From Prolixibacteraceae bacterium UBA5740 (GTDB lineage Bacteria > Bacteroidota > Bacteroidia > Bacteroidales > Prolixibacteraceae), in NCBI GenBank assembly GCA_002419285.1, contig DIFU01000105.1, forward strand, positions 12,984 to 32,906: 19,923 nucleotides of DNA. Reading direction: 5' to 3'. The notes beneath the pieces were generated by a model. The model had not been told where the DNA came from. It searched no databases and saw only the letters and a list, made by a program, of their open reading frames with translations. Below, piece after piece: positions 7,919 through 15,837 of this stretch. Position 1 is the first letter of the stretch, and each line of letters begins with the position of its first letter. The position numbers were made by a program, and so were the translations under genes.

Positions 7919-9220
7919 TTAAATCTTCGATAACGCCTGTTCAAAATCAGCGACGATATCGTCGATGTGTTCCAGTCCGACACTCACTCTCATCTGGGCA
8001 GGAAAAACACCTGCAGCAAGCTGCGCCTCTTCGGGCAACTGCGAGTGGGTGGTCACAGATGGCTGGATGATCAGGGTTTTGGCATCGCCAACATTGGCGA
8101 GGTGGCTTACAAGCTGTAAACTGTTGACCACTTCCTGGGCCTTTTCCTTACTGCCCTTCACGATGAAAGACAATACACCGCCAGCACCTTTGGTCAGGTA
8201 TTTCCGGGCAAGATTGTAGGAAGGATTACTCTTTAATCCAGGATAATTTACGCTCTCTACCTTAGGGTGTGCCTCAAGCCATTCGGCCAGGGCCTGGGTA
8301 TTCTGCACATGTCTTTCCATGCGCAGGGAAAGGGTTTCCAGACCCTGAACCAGCAAAAACGAATTAAAAGGACTGATTGCAGGACCATAGTCACGCAACC
8401 CTTCAACACGTGCCTTGATGATAAAACCAATATTGCCGAGCGAACTGTCGAAATTAAACACATCCCAGTACCGAAGTCCATTATATCCTGGCGAAGGTTC
8501 AGTAAAACCAGGAAACTTGCCATTACCCCAGTTATATGTTCCGGCATCAACGATAACGCCTCCGATACTTGTTCCATGACCTCCAATCCATTTGGTCGCC
8601 GATTCAACAACAATATCGGCACCATATTCGATTGGACGGACCAGGTATCCACCGCCACCAAATGTATTGTCGACAATCAGCGGTAAGTCATACTTTTTAG
8701 CCAAAGCTCCAAATGCCTCAAAATCTGGAATAGCAAATCCAGGATTACCGATCGACTCAAAATAAAGTGCTTTCGTTTTCTCGTCAATCAGCTTTTCGAA
8801 AGCTTCAACAGTCACATTCTCGGCAAGCCTGGCTTCGATACCCAAGCGCTTGAATGAGACTTTGAACTGGTTATAGGACCCCCCGTAAATATAGGGTGAC
8901 GACACAAAATTATCACCCTGATCGAGTAGTGTTGTAAATGTAAGGAACTGTGCCGCATGCCCTGATGCCACAGCCAACGCGGCAACACCACCTTCAAGGG
9001 CGGCCATCCTCTGCTCAAAAACGTCGGAAGTCGGATTCATGATCCTTGTATAGATATTGCCGAATTTCTTCAATGCAAACAGATCAGCTGCATGTTCAGC
9101 ATTTTCAAACACATAAGAACTCGTTTGGTAAATTGGCAGCGCCCGTGAATGGGTTACCGGATCGGGCTGTTGCCCCGCATGTTGTTGAAGTGTTTCAAAC
9201 CTTAAATTTCTCTTCGTCAT
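7919..9220 (-). CDS. metY: O-acetylhomoserine sulfhydrylase (aminocarboxypropyltransferase)
   Basis: This 433-residue PLP enzyme of the Cys/Met metabolism family replaces the acetyl group of O-acetylhomoserine with sulfide, giving homocysteine directly. The PLP-binding lysine is Lys210 in SATKWIGGHGT. The N-terminal block (LRFETLQQHAG, then THSRALPIYQTSSYVF) and the YTRIMNPT motif are typical of the MetY branch, which at about 430 residues is longer than cystathionine gamma-synthases of about 390. I start it at the ATG at 9220; an in-frame TTG two codons earlier (9226) is less likely. It lies 42 bp downstream of the aspartokinase-like gene and upstream of metA, so homoserine activation and sulfhydrylation are clustered. 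Some members also act on O-acetylserine, and that side activity cannot be excluded. Confidence 0.95.
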   Translation of the reverse strand: MTKRNLRFETLQQHAGQQPDPVTHSRALPIYQTSSYVFENAEHAADLFALKKFGNIYTRIMNPTSDVFEQRMAALEGGVAALAVASGHAAQFLTFTTLLDQGDNFVSSPYIYGGSYNQFKVSFKRLGIEARLAENVTVEAFEKLIDEKTKALYFESIGNPGFAIPDFEAFGALAKKYDLPLIVDNTFGGGGYLVRPIEYGADIVVESATKWIGGHGTSIGGVIVDAGTYNWGNGKFPGFTEPSPGYNGLRYWDVFNFDSSLGNIGFIIKARVEGLRDYGPAISPFNSFLLVQGLETLSLRMERHVQNTQALAEWLEAHPKVESVNYPGLKSNPSYNLARKYLTKGAGGVLSFIVKGSKEKAQEVVNSLQLVSHLANVGDAKTLIIQPSVTTHSQLPEEAQLAAGVFPAQMRVSVGLEHIDDIVADFEQALSKI

Positions 9221-9262
9221 AATCAATCATTTTTCAGGTTATGTAATCAGTAAATTCATTCA

Positions 9263-10609
9263 TTATTTATAAATACTATCCACAAAAAAGGCATCATACA
9301 CTGCCTTCACACTCTTGTCACGATCGGCCGAACCGACCAACATGTAGCTGACCAGATCAGAGGCTCCTGAACCACTTAGGATTACATTCACCTGGTTCGC
9401 GGCAAGGGCACCAAAAAGCTTTGCTGATATCCCAAAGCTGGTTTGCATCCCGTGGCCAACAATAGCGACGAGTGAAACATCCTCGAGCAGCTTGATATCG
9501 CTGACAGCGGTAAAGCCGAGCTCATGGGCAATCTGTTCAGCCTTTCGTCCGCTCCTGCCATCGAGCAGAATATTTATGCTGACTTGTGACGTGATCACCG
9601 ATTTGATGTTCACTGAAACCTCAGCCAGTTTACTGGTAATCCGGGCAAGAATACCGGGTTTAAGTCCAACCCCCGGGCCGTTGAGCTGTAAAATCGTGAT
9701 ATCATCAGTACAAGCTACGCTCTTTACAACATTGGGGGCAATGAAATTTTCAGTATTGATGATGGTTACCGGCTCATCCAAATCATTTTTGGGCCAAAGG
9801 ATGTGGATAGGAATATGCTTACGCATGAGTGGCTCAACGGTTCGCGGATGGAGGGAAAAATGATCAAAATAGGCCAGTTCACTTGCCTCAGCATAAGTCA
9901 ACCGGCTGATCAATGGGGCATCTGGCACAATCCTACGGTCAGCCGAATAAAAATGATGCAATGCATCCCAGAGAATCAACCTGTCGGATCCTGATTCCCC
10001 TGCAATATAGGCAGCGGTGTAGTCAGCCGCTGACTTGCCTGTTCTCGCTAATTTTCCGGAATCGGTAACACCGTATGACCCTGGGATAACTCCCACTATG
10101 GAAGAATCCCTTGAAGTGATTTTTCCAACCTCAAGCGAGGTATAAGTCGCATTTCCAAAGTCGGATGTTGCTGTCAGTCCAATTTCAGCCGGGGTAACCA
10201 GTTCGGCCATGATCCCTGCTGATTTCAAGATCCGGACAACCAAAAGGGCGGTCACGACTTCACCCTGACATGTGACGGCATCCTTTAGTGCAGGAGAGTA
10301 ATCACCCGTGAGGTAGATCCCCTTCAGGAGGTTTGCCAATTTTTCGGTTTCAAGAACATAACCCTCCTCAGGTTCAGTCCCAGTTACCTCTTTCCATATA
10401 TTATTCAATTGAACAGCAATATATTCCGATTCAGCCCCGGAATAAAATACCTGTTCGATAGATTCAGAGATCAGTTTCCGAATCCCGGCCAGCGAAGATA
10501 CAACCAACCAGCGGGGCTTTTGCTGACGATCCAGGAATCTTTTCAGTTTCTGAAGGGAATTGCTGTCGTCGATAATTTCCCCTTCAATGCGTACGATACA
10601 TGCAGTCAT
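9263..10609 (-). CDS. Divergent aspartokinase-like protein with tandem ACT domains
   Basis: This 448-residue protein has the overall plan of a monofunctional aspartokinase: an amino-acid-kinase fold (1 to about 285) and two ACT domains (about 303-365 and 378-445) of the type that bind effectors such as lysine, threonine or methionine. Recognisable kinase pieces are VSSLAG (37-42), QGE (115-117), RIVPDA (226-231) and LHPRTVEP (253-260). Key motifs are altered. The N-terminal KFGGTS loop, which holds the catalytic lysine, reads RIEGEI at 7-12. The substrate loop GRGGSD reads ARTGKSAAD (188-196). The ATP-binding WTDVxG reads WDALHH (214-219). It may be a lineage-specific divergent enzyme or an inactive regulatory paralogue. 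Its place at the head of the metY-metA cluster suggests a role in aspartate-family control. The start is the ATG at 10609. Confidence 0.85.
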   Translation of the reverse strand: MTACIVRIEGEIIDDSNSLQKLKRFLDRQQKPRWLVVSSLAGIRKLISESIEQVFYSGAESEYIAVQLNNIWKEVTGTEPEEGYVLETEKLANLLKGIYLTGDYSPALKDAVTCQGEVVTALLVVRILKSAGIMAELVTPAEIGLTATSDFGNATYTSLEVGKITSRDSSIVGVIPGSYGVTDSGKLARTGKSAADYTAAYIAGESGSDRLILWDALHHFYSADRRIVPDAPLISRLTYAEASELAYFDHFSLHPRTVEPLMRKHIPIHILWPKNDLDEPVTIINTENFIAPNVVKSVACTDDITILQLNGPGVGLKPGILARITSKLAEVSVNIKSVITSQVSINILLDGRSGRKAEQIAHELGFTAVSDIKLLEDVSLVAIVGHGMQTSFGISAKLFGALAANQVNVILSGSGASDLVSYMLVGSADRDKSVKAVYDAFFVDSIYK

Positions 10610-10645
10610 ACATTCAGTTTTTGAATAATTTTTACCCGTCAGGCA

Positions 10646-10665
10646 GACCAGAACATTTCCCGGTC
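10646..10665 (-). other. Small leader hairpin before the aspartokinase-like gene
   Basis: On the minus strand GACCGG and CTGGTC can pair (six pairs including one G-U) around an 8-nt loop, 37 bp upstream of the ATG. It could influence translation or simply be chance. No T-tract follows, so it is not a terminator. Confidence 0.3.
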
Positions 10666-10704
10666 AGAGTAAATCAATAAATAATCTGGATAGTTTTTTT
10701 GTAT

Positions 10705-10845
10705 GGAGTGGCCTTCAGTGCCTGTTCTGGTGAACCCTGCCTGAAGGCTATCGCATAGCCATCAATGCTGGCGGCATAGCAACGCCACGGCGACAAGGCG
10801 CTGGTGAAGAATCGATATAAAAAAAGAATGGCTTCATTGCTATGC
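10705..10845. repeat. Palindrome-rich, GC-richer intergenic element
   Basis: This stretch in the leader of the methionine block is dense in inverted repeats: GCCTTCAG 10711-10718 with CTGAAGGC 10741-10748; GGCTAT 10746-10751 with ATAGCC 10755-10760 (3-nt loop); GCATAGCAA 10774-10782 with TTGCTATGC 10837-10845; and CGCC/GGCG near 10783-10792. CTGGTGAA is directly repeated at 10727 and 10801. It is visibly richer in G and C than its AT-rich flanks. A 63-codon frame runs through it on the minus strand but has no family resemblance I can defend. Possible natures are a dispersed REP/MITE-like repeat, a structured leader RNA controlling the genes that follow, or the remnant of a small gene. No transposase or target-site duplication is visible. 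Confidence 0.5.
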
Positions 10846-10861
10846 TTCAATAATGATAAGC

Positions 10862-11039
10862 GCAAATATAAAAGGAAATCTTATCGAACCAAATGAAGTG
10901 CAATTTAATTTTAGACAAGAATGTCTTTTTTAACAATGACAAAAGATTGGATGATTATTGCCCCTCCAAGATTTGATTAAGTAATGGGATAGCGGAACAA
11001 GTTATGGTAACATAAGGTCACCCGACCGTCACTCTCGGA
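10862..11039. other. AT-rich spacer after lipA, no gene seen
   Basis: I find no supported gene here. A short hairpin (AGACA 10913-10917, TGTCT 10922-10926) with a T-run on the plus strand is present but has no plus-strand gene to terminate. GGTAAC and GTCACC around 11005-11021 form an imperfect inverted repeat. No strong terminator for lipA was found on the minus strand. Confidence 0.4.
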
Positions 11040-11903
11040 TTATGCGTTCACATGCTCCTCGGCCCGGTATGAAGACCTCACAAGCGGGCTGCTTTCCACA
11101 AACCGGAAACCTTTGCGGATCCCAATTTTGCGATACTCATCAAAAACTTCCGGTGAAAAATATTCCTTTACAGGCATGTGGGTCGCTGTTGGTGCCAGGT
11201 ATTGTCCGATGGTCATGACTTTCGCCCCGGCTTCCAATAAGTCGTCCATGGTCTGCAAAATCTCTTCGCGTGTTTCACCCAAGCCAAGCATAATACCGGA
11301 TTTGGCAATTTTTCCCTGCGAGGCGATATATCTGACAACATCAAGGCTACGTCGGTATTTGGAAGCAAACCGAACAAACGGGGTCAACCTTTCCACTGTT
11401 TCGAGATTATGCGATATCACATCCGGTTCCGCATCTATGACCTGCTGGATCAGCTCGGTATTTCCCCTGAAGTCAGGGATCAAGACCTCAATGCGAGTCT
11501 CTGGATTTACACGCTTTACCTCCCTGATTGTTCGTGCCCAGATCCCTGCCCCCTGGTCATCCAGATCATCCCTGTCAACCGAAGTGATCACGCAATGCTT
11601 TACTCCCATCAGCCTTACAGTTTCGGCAAGCTTTTCAGGTTCCAATTCATCAGCAGGAAGCGGACGTCCAGATTTCACGGCACAAAACTTACAACGTCTG
11701 GTACAAATATCACCAAGAATCATGAAGGTCGCAGTCCCACGATTCCAGCACTCACCGATGTTTGGGCAATTTCCACTGGTACAAATCGTGTGCAATCCAT
11801 GCTTATCAACCAGGTTCTTTACCTTTGAATAACTCTCCCCTTTGGGCATATTCATTTTCATCCATCTCGGCAATCTCTGCCGTTCGTGAAGCTCGTGTGC
11901 CAT
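11040..11903 (-). CDS. lipA: Lipoyl synthase (radical SAM)
   Basis: This 287-residue cytosolic radical-SAM enzyme inserts two sulfurs into octanoyl groups on carrier proteins, making lipoate for 2-oxoacid dehydrogenases and the glycine cleavage system. Both iron-sulfur clusters are supported by visible ligands. The auxiliary cluster has Cys41, Cys46 and Cys52 (CTSGNCPNIGEC) plus the C-terminal RSSY serine motif; this cluster donates the sulfurs. The radical-SAM cluster has Cys67, Cys71 and Cys74 (CTRRCKFC). Length and motif order are normal. The ATG at 11903 is supported by the conserved LPRWMKM N-terminus and an upstream -7 box. No lipB or lplA is nearby. It is transcribed divergently from the TPR gene. 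Confidence 0.98.
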   Translation of the reverse strand: MAHELHERQRLPRWMKMNMPKGESYSKVKNLVDKHGLHTICTSGNCPNIGECWNRGTATFMILGDICTRRCKFCAVKSGRPLPADELEPEKLAETVRLMGVKHCVITSVDRDDLDDQGAGIWARTIREVKRVNPETRIEVLIPDFRGNTELIQQVIDAEPDVISHNLETVERLTPFVRFASKYRRSLDVVRYIASQGKIAKSGIMLGLGETREEILQTMDDLLEAGAKVMTIGQYLAPTATHMPVKEYFSPEVFDEYRKIGIRKGFRFVESSPLVRSSYRAEEHVNA

Positions 11904-11919
11904 ATCTTGAAATTTTTAG

Positions 11920-11927
11920 CAAAAATA
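11920..11927 (-). promoter_or_regulatory. -7 promoter box before lipA
   Basis: The minus strand reads TATTTTTG, an exact TAnnTTTG match, 16 bp upstream of the lipA ATG. That would give a leader of only about 10 nt. No clear -33 TTTG is seen. Confidence 0.45.
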
Positions 11928-12034
11928 AGCTTTATGAAAAGAATTGCCTTCATAATTCAGACTAAATCATCTTTTATATACCGGATTATTTAATAAACAG
12001 GTGATCCATTCAACCATTCTTCCGGCGATAGTGT

Positions 12035-12042
12035 TATTTTTG
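12035..12042 (+). promoter_or_regulatory. -7 promoter box before the TPR gene
   Basis: TATTTTTG matches TAnnTTTG exactly and ends 22 bp before the ATG at 12065, predicting a leader of about 16 nt. It supports that ATG over the TTG at 12056. No good -33 TTTG was found. Confidence 0.5.
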
Positions 12043-12064
12043 CAGATATCACGGCTTGGAACAG

Positions 12065-13933
12065 ATGAACAGACTTTTATTGACTCTATTTGCTTTTTTT
12101 ATAGTCTTCGTGGCTTCAGGACAGGTTAACCCCGATCAGACCAATGTCCAGTTGGCTACCCAGTACTATAATAACCGTGAATTTGAAAAGGCTGCCCCCC
12201 TACTCAGGGAGGTTTATGAGACCAGTAAAAACAGGTATTATTACAGGTTATACCTGTTGAGTCTGGCAGAATTGCAGCGATATGACGAGGCTATCGATGA
12301 CATTAAACGTGAAATCAGAAGAAACCGGGACCCTCAGGCCGATCTGCTGGTACACTGGGGGGCACTGCTTAAGTTGCAAAAAAATGATTCAGAGGCGGCT
12401 GCCAGGTATCAGGAGGCATTGAAGGCCACACCATCCGATCGGGCAAGTTATATCAACACCTCCAATATGTTTCTCCAGTGGAGAGAATACGAATGGGCAG
12501 AAAAGCTTTACCTTCAGGGTAGAAAGTCGATCCCGGGCGAAAAATTCCATAGCGAACTGGCGTCAGTATACCTCTATCTTAGAAATTACAGTCAGATGCT
12601 TGACGAGCTCCTCGAACTTGTAAAAGTTGATGAAAAGCAGCTTTCACGCGTTCAAAGCAGTTTGTCATCAGCCATGTATCTTGACATAGAGAACAACCTG
12701 AAGGACGAATTCCGCACCATACTGCTAAAACGAATACAATCTGAACCTGATGTTATCGCCTACAATCGCCTGCTAATATGGTTCTTTATTCAGGAGAGAC
12801 AATTTGCAGCAGCCCTTCGTCAATATATCGCACTCGACAGACGAACAGGAGCCGAGGAACCTCACATTCTCGCGCTTGCCCAAATGGCCATAAACAGCCA
12901 GAATTTCGCCCAGGCAAGTTCGGCTTACGACTACATACTCTTAAAAGGAACGGAGAATCCTTCATGGACACAAGCGTTTATTTATAAACTTCACGCAGAT
13001 TACCAGTATTTTACAACAACCATTCCCACTGACAAGGAATACGGCACCCATTTGTCTGGCCGGTTCGAAGAAGGGTTAAAAACATTGGGTATGACTCCGG
13101 GATCGGTTTTCCTGATCAGGGAACATGCCCACCTGCTTGCATTCTATTTGGAAAAGCCTGAAGAAGCCACCAAACTCCTTCAGTCGGCCCTTGAGATTAA
13201 AGGCCTTAGACTACAGGAAATGAGTGAGATAAAAACCGAGCTTGCTGATGTATTTATTTTCGCAGGAGATCCATACGAAGCCATTCTTCTCTATTCCCAG
13301 GTAATTGACCTTAACCGGAACAACAATATAGGCGATGAGGTGAAGCTTAAAAAAGCCAGATTGGGTTACTATATGGGAAATTTCTCCTGGGCAGCAGCAC
13401 AACTGGATGTATTAAAGGCCAGCACATCCAAACTCACGGCCAATGATGCCATGGAACTATCAATTTTCCTTCACAACCATTCATCAGAGGATAGTATCAA
13501 TAAAGCCTTGCAATATTTTGCCAACGCCGATCTTCTTTTCTTCAGAAATAAAAATGATGAAGCAATGGCTTCGCTCGACAGCATCGACGAGCTTTTCCCA
13601 TACCACTCGCTCATCGATGATGTGCTTTTCAGAAAAGCAAAAATCCATCTGAAGATGAACAACCCGGAGTCCGCCGTTGAGATGCTTGAACGAATTGTGA
13701 AGGATTTCGGCTTTGATCTTCTGGCCGATGATGCCCTGTATTTATTGGCAGAAACCCACAATTTCAAGTTAAACAATAAAGATCGGGCGATGGAAGCATA
13801 CCGCAAAATAATGTTCGACCATCCTGGCAGCATTTACGTTCCCGACTCCCGCGATAAATACAGGGCTCTTCAGGGAGAAAATCCTGATGCCGGCATCCCT
13901 GCTCCCGGTGAGGCAAAAGAAGACCTGTTTTAA
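12065..13933 (+). CDS. Exported tetratricopeptide-repeat protein
   Basis: This 622-residue protein is all-helical in character, with TPR-like helix pairs along most of its length. Examples are YYNNREFEKAAPLLREVY near 40, RYDEAIDDIKREI near 80, KNDSEAAARYQEALKATP near 105, and a C-terminal run (about 490-600) including NPESAVEMLERIVKDF and NKDRAMEAYRKIMFDHP. The latter resembles the TPRs of YbgF/BamD-type periplasmic scaffolds. The first 19 residues are a Sec signal peptide ending FVASG-Q, so it acts outside the cytoplasm. I chose the ATG at 12065 over the in-frame TTG at 12056 because the signal peptide then begins directly. It has no catalytic motif, so it is most likely a protein-interaction scaffold of unknown partner. 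The EamA permease starts 20 bp downstream and is probably co-transcribed. Confidence 0.88.
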   Translation: MNRLLLTLFAFFIVFVASGQVNPDQTNVQLATQYYNNREFEKAAPLLREVYETSKNRYYYRLYLLSLAELQRYDEAIDDIKREIRRNRDPQADLLVHWGALLKLQKNDSEAAARYQEALKATPSDRASYINTSNMFLQWREYEWAEKLYLQGRKSIPGEKFHSELASVYLYLRNYSQMLDELLELVKVDEKQLSRVQSSLSSAMYLDIENNLKDEFRTILLKRIQSEPDVIAYNRLLIWFFIQERQFAAALRQYIALDRRTGAEEPHILALAQMAINSQNFAQASSAYDYILLKGTENPSWTQAFIYKLHADYQYFTTTIPTDKEYGTHLSGRFEEGLKTLGMTPGSVFLIREHAHLLAFYLEKPEEATKLLQSALEIKGLRLQEMSEIKTELADVFIFAGDPYEAILLYSQVIDLNRNNNIGDEVKLKKARLGYYMGNFSWAAAQLDVLKASTSKLTANDAMELSIFLHNHSSEDSINKALQYFANADLLFFRNKNDEAMASLDSIDELFPYHSLIDDVLFRKAKIHLKMNNPESAVEMLERIVKDFGFDLLADDALYLLAETHNFKLNNKDRAMEAYRKIMFDHPGSIYVPDSRDKYRALQGENPDAGIPAPGEAKEDLF

Positions 13934-13953
13934 CTGATTCAACCACATTCGCT

Positions 13954-14838
13954 ATGCTCCAATCTGACAAAGGCCTGTTTTACGCACTATCCGCAGTGCT
14001 GATTTGGTCGACTGTCGCAACCGCCTTTAAAATTGGATTGCGAGAACTCGATTATGCCCAGCTGATTTTTATTGGTGCCGGAATATCGACTCTCTTTCTG
14101 CTTGGCTACATTATCGTGGCAGGACAGGTTGGTGAAATATTCAAAACCACGGGCAAAGACCTGTTACTTTCATCATTGACCGGGGCACTCAACCCCTTCG
14201 GTTACTACCTGATCCTTTTTAAAGCATATTCATTGCTTCCGGCACAGCTGGCCCAACCTCTCAATATGATATGGCCACTTACCCTTGCATTACTTTCCGT
14301 ACCGCTGCTTGGACAAAAAATCGGACTGAAACATTTTTTAGCCATGGGTGTCAGTTTTGCCGGAATAGTCGTCCTTTCTTCCCAAGGGGGATTATCGGGT
14401 TTCCGGCAAACAAACCTTTTCGGGGTATTTCTGGCTACAGGAAGTTCCATCTTGTGGGCGCTGTACTGGATTCTTAATGTGAAGGATCATCGCACCGAGG
14501 CGGTAAAGCTCTTTATGAGCTTTATTTTCGGTTTTGTCTACTTGCTGATATATGTAGCCATATTTTCGGACTTCAGTTTTCCCGCTGGAAATTCGCTTTG
14601 GGCAGCAATATACATTGGTTTTTTCGAGGTTGGAATAACTTACCTTCTTTGGATGAAGGCCATGCAACTGAGTCATAACAACGCTCATACGGGCAGTCTG
14701 ATATTCCTGGCTCCTTTCCTCTCACTGGTTTTTATCTCCATTATTTTAAAGGAAAAGATATATATTACCACTCCTTTGGGACTAATCCTGATTATCTCCG
14801 GAATAATCTGGCAACGATTTTATATTAAAAACAGATGA
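13954..14838 (+). CDS. EamA/DMT-family transporter
   Basis: This 294-residue polytopic inner-membrane protein of the drug/metabolite transporter superfamily has about ten hydrophobic segments in two EamA halves (about 7-140 and 150-290). Typical features are the N-terminal ALSAVLIWSTVATAFK segment, the first-half end around GVSFAGIVVLSSQGG, and the second-half end around LGLILIISGIIWQ. Such proteins export or take up small metabolites by antiport or facilitated flow. The substrate cannot be told from sequence. The ATG at 13954 is 20 bp after the TPR gene, and the stop overlaps the ruvC start as ATGA, so translation of the two is probably coupled. Confidence 0.93.
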   Translation: MLQSDKGLFYALSAVLIWSTVATAFKIGLRELDYAQLIFIGAGISTLFLLGYIIVAGQVGEIFKTTGKDLLLSSLTGALNPFGYYLILFKAYSLLPAQLAQPLNMIWPLTLALLSVPLLGQKIGLKHFLAMGVSFAGIVVLSSQGGLSGFRQTNLFGVFLATGSSILWALYWILNVKDHRTEAVKLFMSFIFGFVYLLIYVAIFSDFSFPAGNSLWAAIYIGFFEVGITYLLWMKAMQLSHNNAHTGSLIFLAPFLSLVFISIILKEKIYITTPLGLILIISGIIWQRFYIKNR

Positions 14839-15392
14839 AACAAAACAGAAACATCAGGATATTGGGAATCGACCCGGGCACAACCGTTACTGGCTATGGT
14901 CTGGTTCAGGTTACAAATAACCAACCAGCCATTCTGTCGCTGGGAATCATGAAGCCCGGGAAGTTTGACGACCATTACCAACGCTTGCAATATTTACATG
15001 GCAGGGCATTACAGATCATTGATGAATACAAACCTGAAGTCCTTGCCATCGAAGCTCCTTTCTATGGCAAGAATGTCCAGTCGATGCTAAAACTTGGCCG
15101 GGCACAGGGTGTCATCATGGCGGCTGCTCTGTATCGTGGTCTTCCAATTTTTGAATATGCACCGCTTCTGGTTAAGCAGGCCATCACAGGAATGGGGCGT
15201 GCCAGCAAAGAACAAGTGTCATATTTCCTTCAAAACATTTTCCATTTACACGACCTGCCAAAAGAATTGGATGCCACCGATGCCGTTGCGGTAGCCATAT
15301 GCCATTTCATTCAACAATCAAAACCTGCTTCTGCCAGGGAATTTAAAAATTGGGAAGAGTTTATCCGGAAAAATCCGGATCGAATCAAATAG
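14835..15392 (+). CDS. ruvC: Holliday junction resolvase RuvC
   Basis: This 185-residue endonuclease cuts Holliday junctions symmetrically during recombinational repair, as a dimer with RuvAB. It has the RNase H-like fold with all four acidic metal ligands visible: Asp13 in GIDPGTT, Glu73 in AIEAPFYGKN, and Asp146 and Asp149 in LDATDAVAVAICH. The length is slightly above E. coli RuvC (173) because of a short basic tail. The ATG overlaps the EamA stop by 4 bp. ruvA and ruvB are not in the window, so it is uncoupled from its usual partners. Confidence 0.97.
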   Translation: MKQNRNIRILGIDPGTTVTGYGLVQVTNNQPAILSLGIMKPGKFDDHYQRLQYLHGRALQIIDEYKPEVLAIEAPFYGKNVQSMLKLGRAQGVIMAAALYRGLPIFEYAPLLVKQAITGMGRASKEQVSYFLQNIFHLHDLPKELDATDAVAVAICHFIQQSKPASAREFKNWEEFIRKNPDRIK

Positions 15393-15744
15393 GTCGGTCT
15401 TATCTTCAGGAACATACAATGGGACTTAATCCCGATAATGTGTCTGACAGTTTTAAATTCTGACATCCAGCCAGGCCACATCCAGGACATATCCCTACCT
15501 GATCCCGATCAAAGCTGCATCAAAGCCGTATCTTGTATAGTTATTGAATAGATATTGTATAGTTATTGTATATATATTAGTATACAATATATGCAGAACA
15601 TATGGAGAATATATGGAGAAACCAGGGCGTTGATCAAAGGTTGAACCAATGCGGACCATGAGTAAGACAGATATATGGAAGGCCAGTTTTTCTTTCCGGA
15701 CAGGCAACAATTAAAATATATGGTTCCCAAATGATAATTAATAA
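15393..15744. other. Spacer downstream of ruvC without a supported gene
   Basis: No coding region or RNA gene could be supported here. The short frames present have no recognisable domain or start context. The stretch contains the AT-rich repeat cluster described separately and ends at the yjbQ-side terminator. A small GGGA/TCCC hairpin at about 15421-15433 could help end the ruvC transcript but lacks a T-tract. Confidence 0.4.
15533..15620. repeat. AT-rich direct and inverted repeats
   Basis: TTGTATAGTTATTG occurs twice (15533-15546 and 15555-15568, 22-bp period). ATATTGTATA (15552-15561) is a perfect 10-bp inverted repeat of TATACAATAT (15581-15590). ATATGGAGAA occurs twice (15600-15609 and 15611-15620). 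Direct and inverted repeats in an AT-rich, gene-free tract could be a protein-binding region, a degraded mobile-element end, or drift in non-coding DNA. Confidence 0.6.
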
Positions 15745-15779
15745 AAAAGTGGGTGTCATCACTTGTGACACCCACTTTT
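15745..15779 (-). terminator. Strong, possibly bidirectional terminator
   Basis: A perfect 14-bp inverted repeat (AAAAGTGGGTGTCA 15745-15758, TGACACCCACTTTT 15766-15779) has a 7-nt loop and T-runs at both ends. On the minus strand a run of six Ts follows, 59 bp past the yjbQ stop, so it ends the lipoprotein-yjbQ transcript. It may also stop read-through from ruvC. Confidence 0.85.
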
Positions 15780-15837
15780 CTATTAATTGCAGTCAAAAAT
15801 TAATGACTGAATCCAATGCACACATCGGATATGACTA

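Noticed and set aside
10610..10704. SAM or lysine riboswitch before the aspartokinase-like gene
   Set aside because: I looked for the conserved cores because of the methionine context but could not identify one. Only a small hairpin and the separate palindromic element are visible.
10674..10865. 63-codon minus-strand frame across the palindromic element
   Set aside because: The frame is short, has no family match I can defend, and runs across dense inverted repeats that explain the region better. I list the element rather than a gene.
10913..10931. Plus-strand terminator hairpin with T-run
   Set aside because: The stem is only 5 bp and there is no plus-strand gene upstream for it to serve.
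11113..11832. 239-codon plus-strand open frame
   Set aside because: It is antisense to lipA, whose motifs are unambiguous; the plus-strand translation is Ser-rich with no recognisable domain.
15533..15620. Possible CRISPR array
   Set aside because: The repeats are only 10-14 bp, occur twice each, lack spacer-sized regular spacing, and no cas genes are present.
15495..15796. Two small minus-strand frames in the ruvC-yjbQ spacer
   Set aside because: They overlap each other in AT-rich repeats, and one runs into the terminator stem. There is no credible start context.
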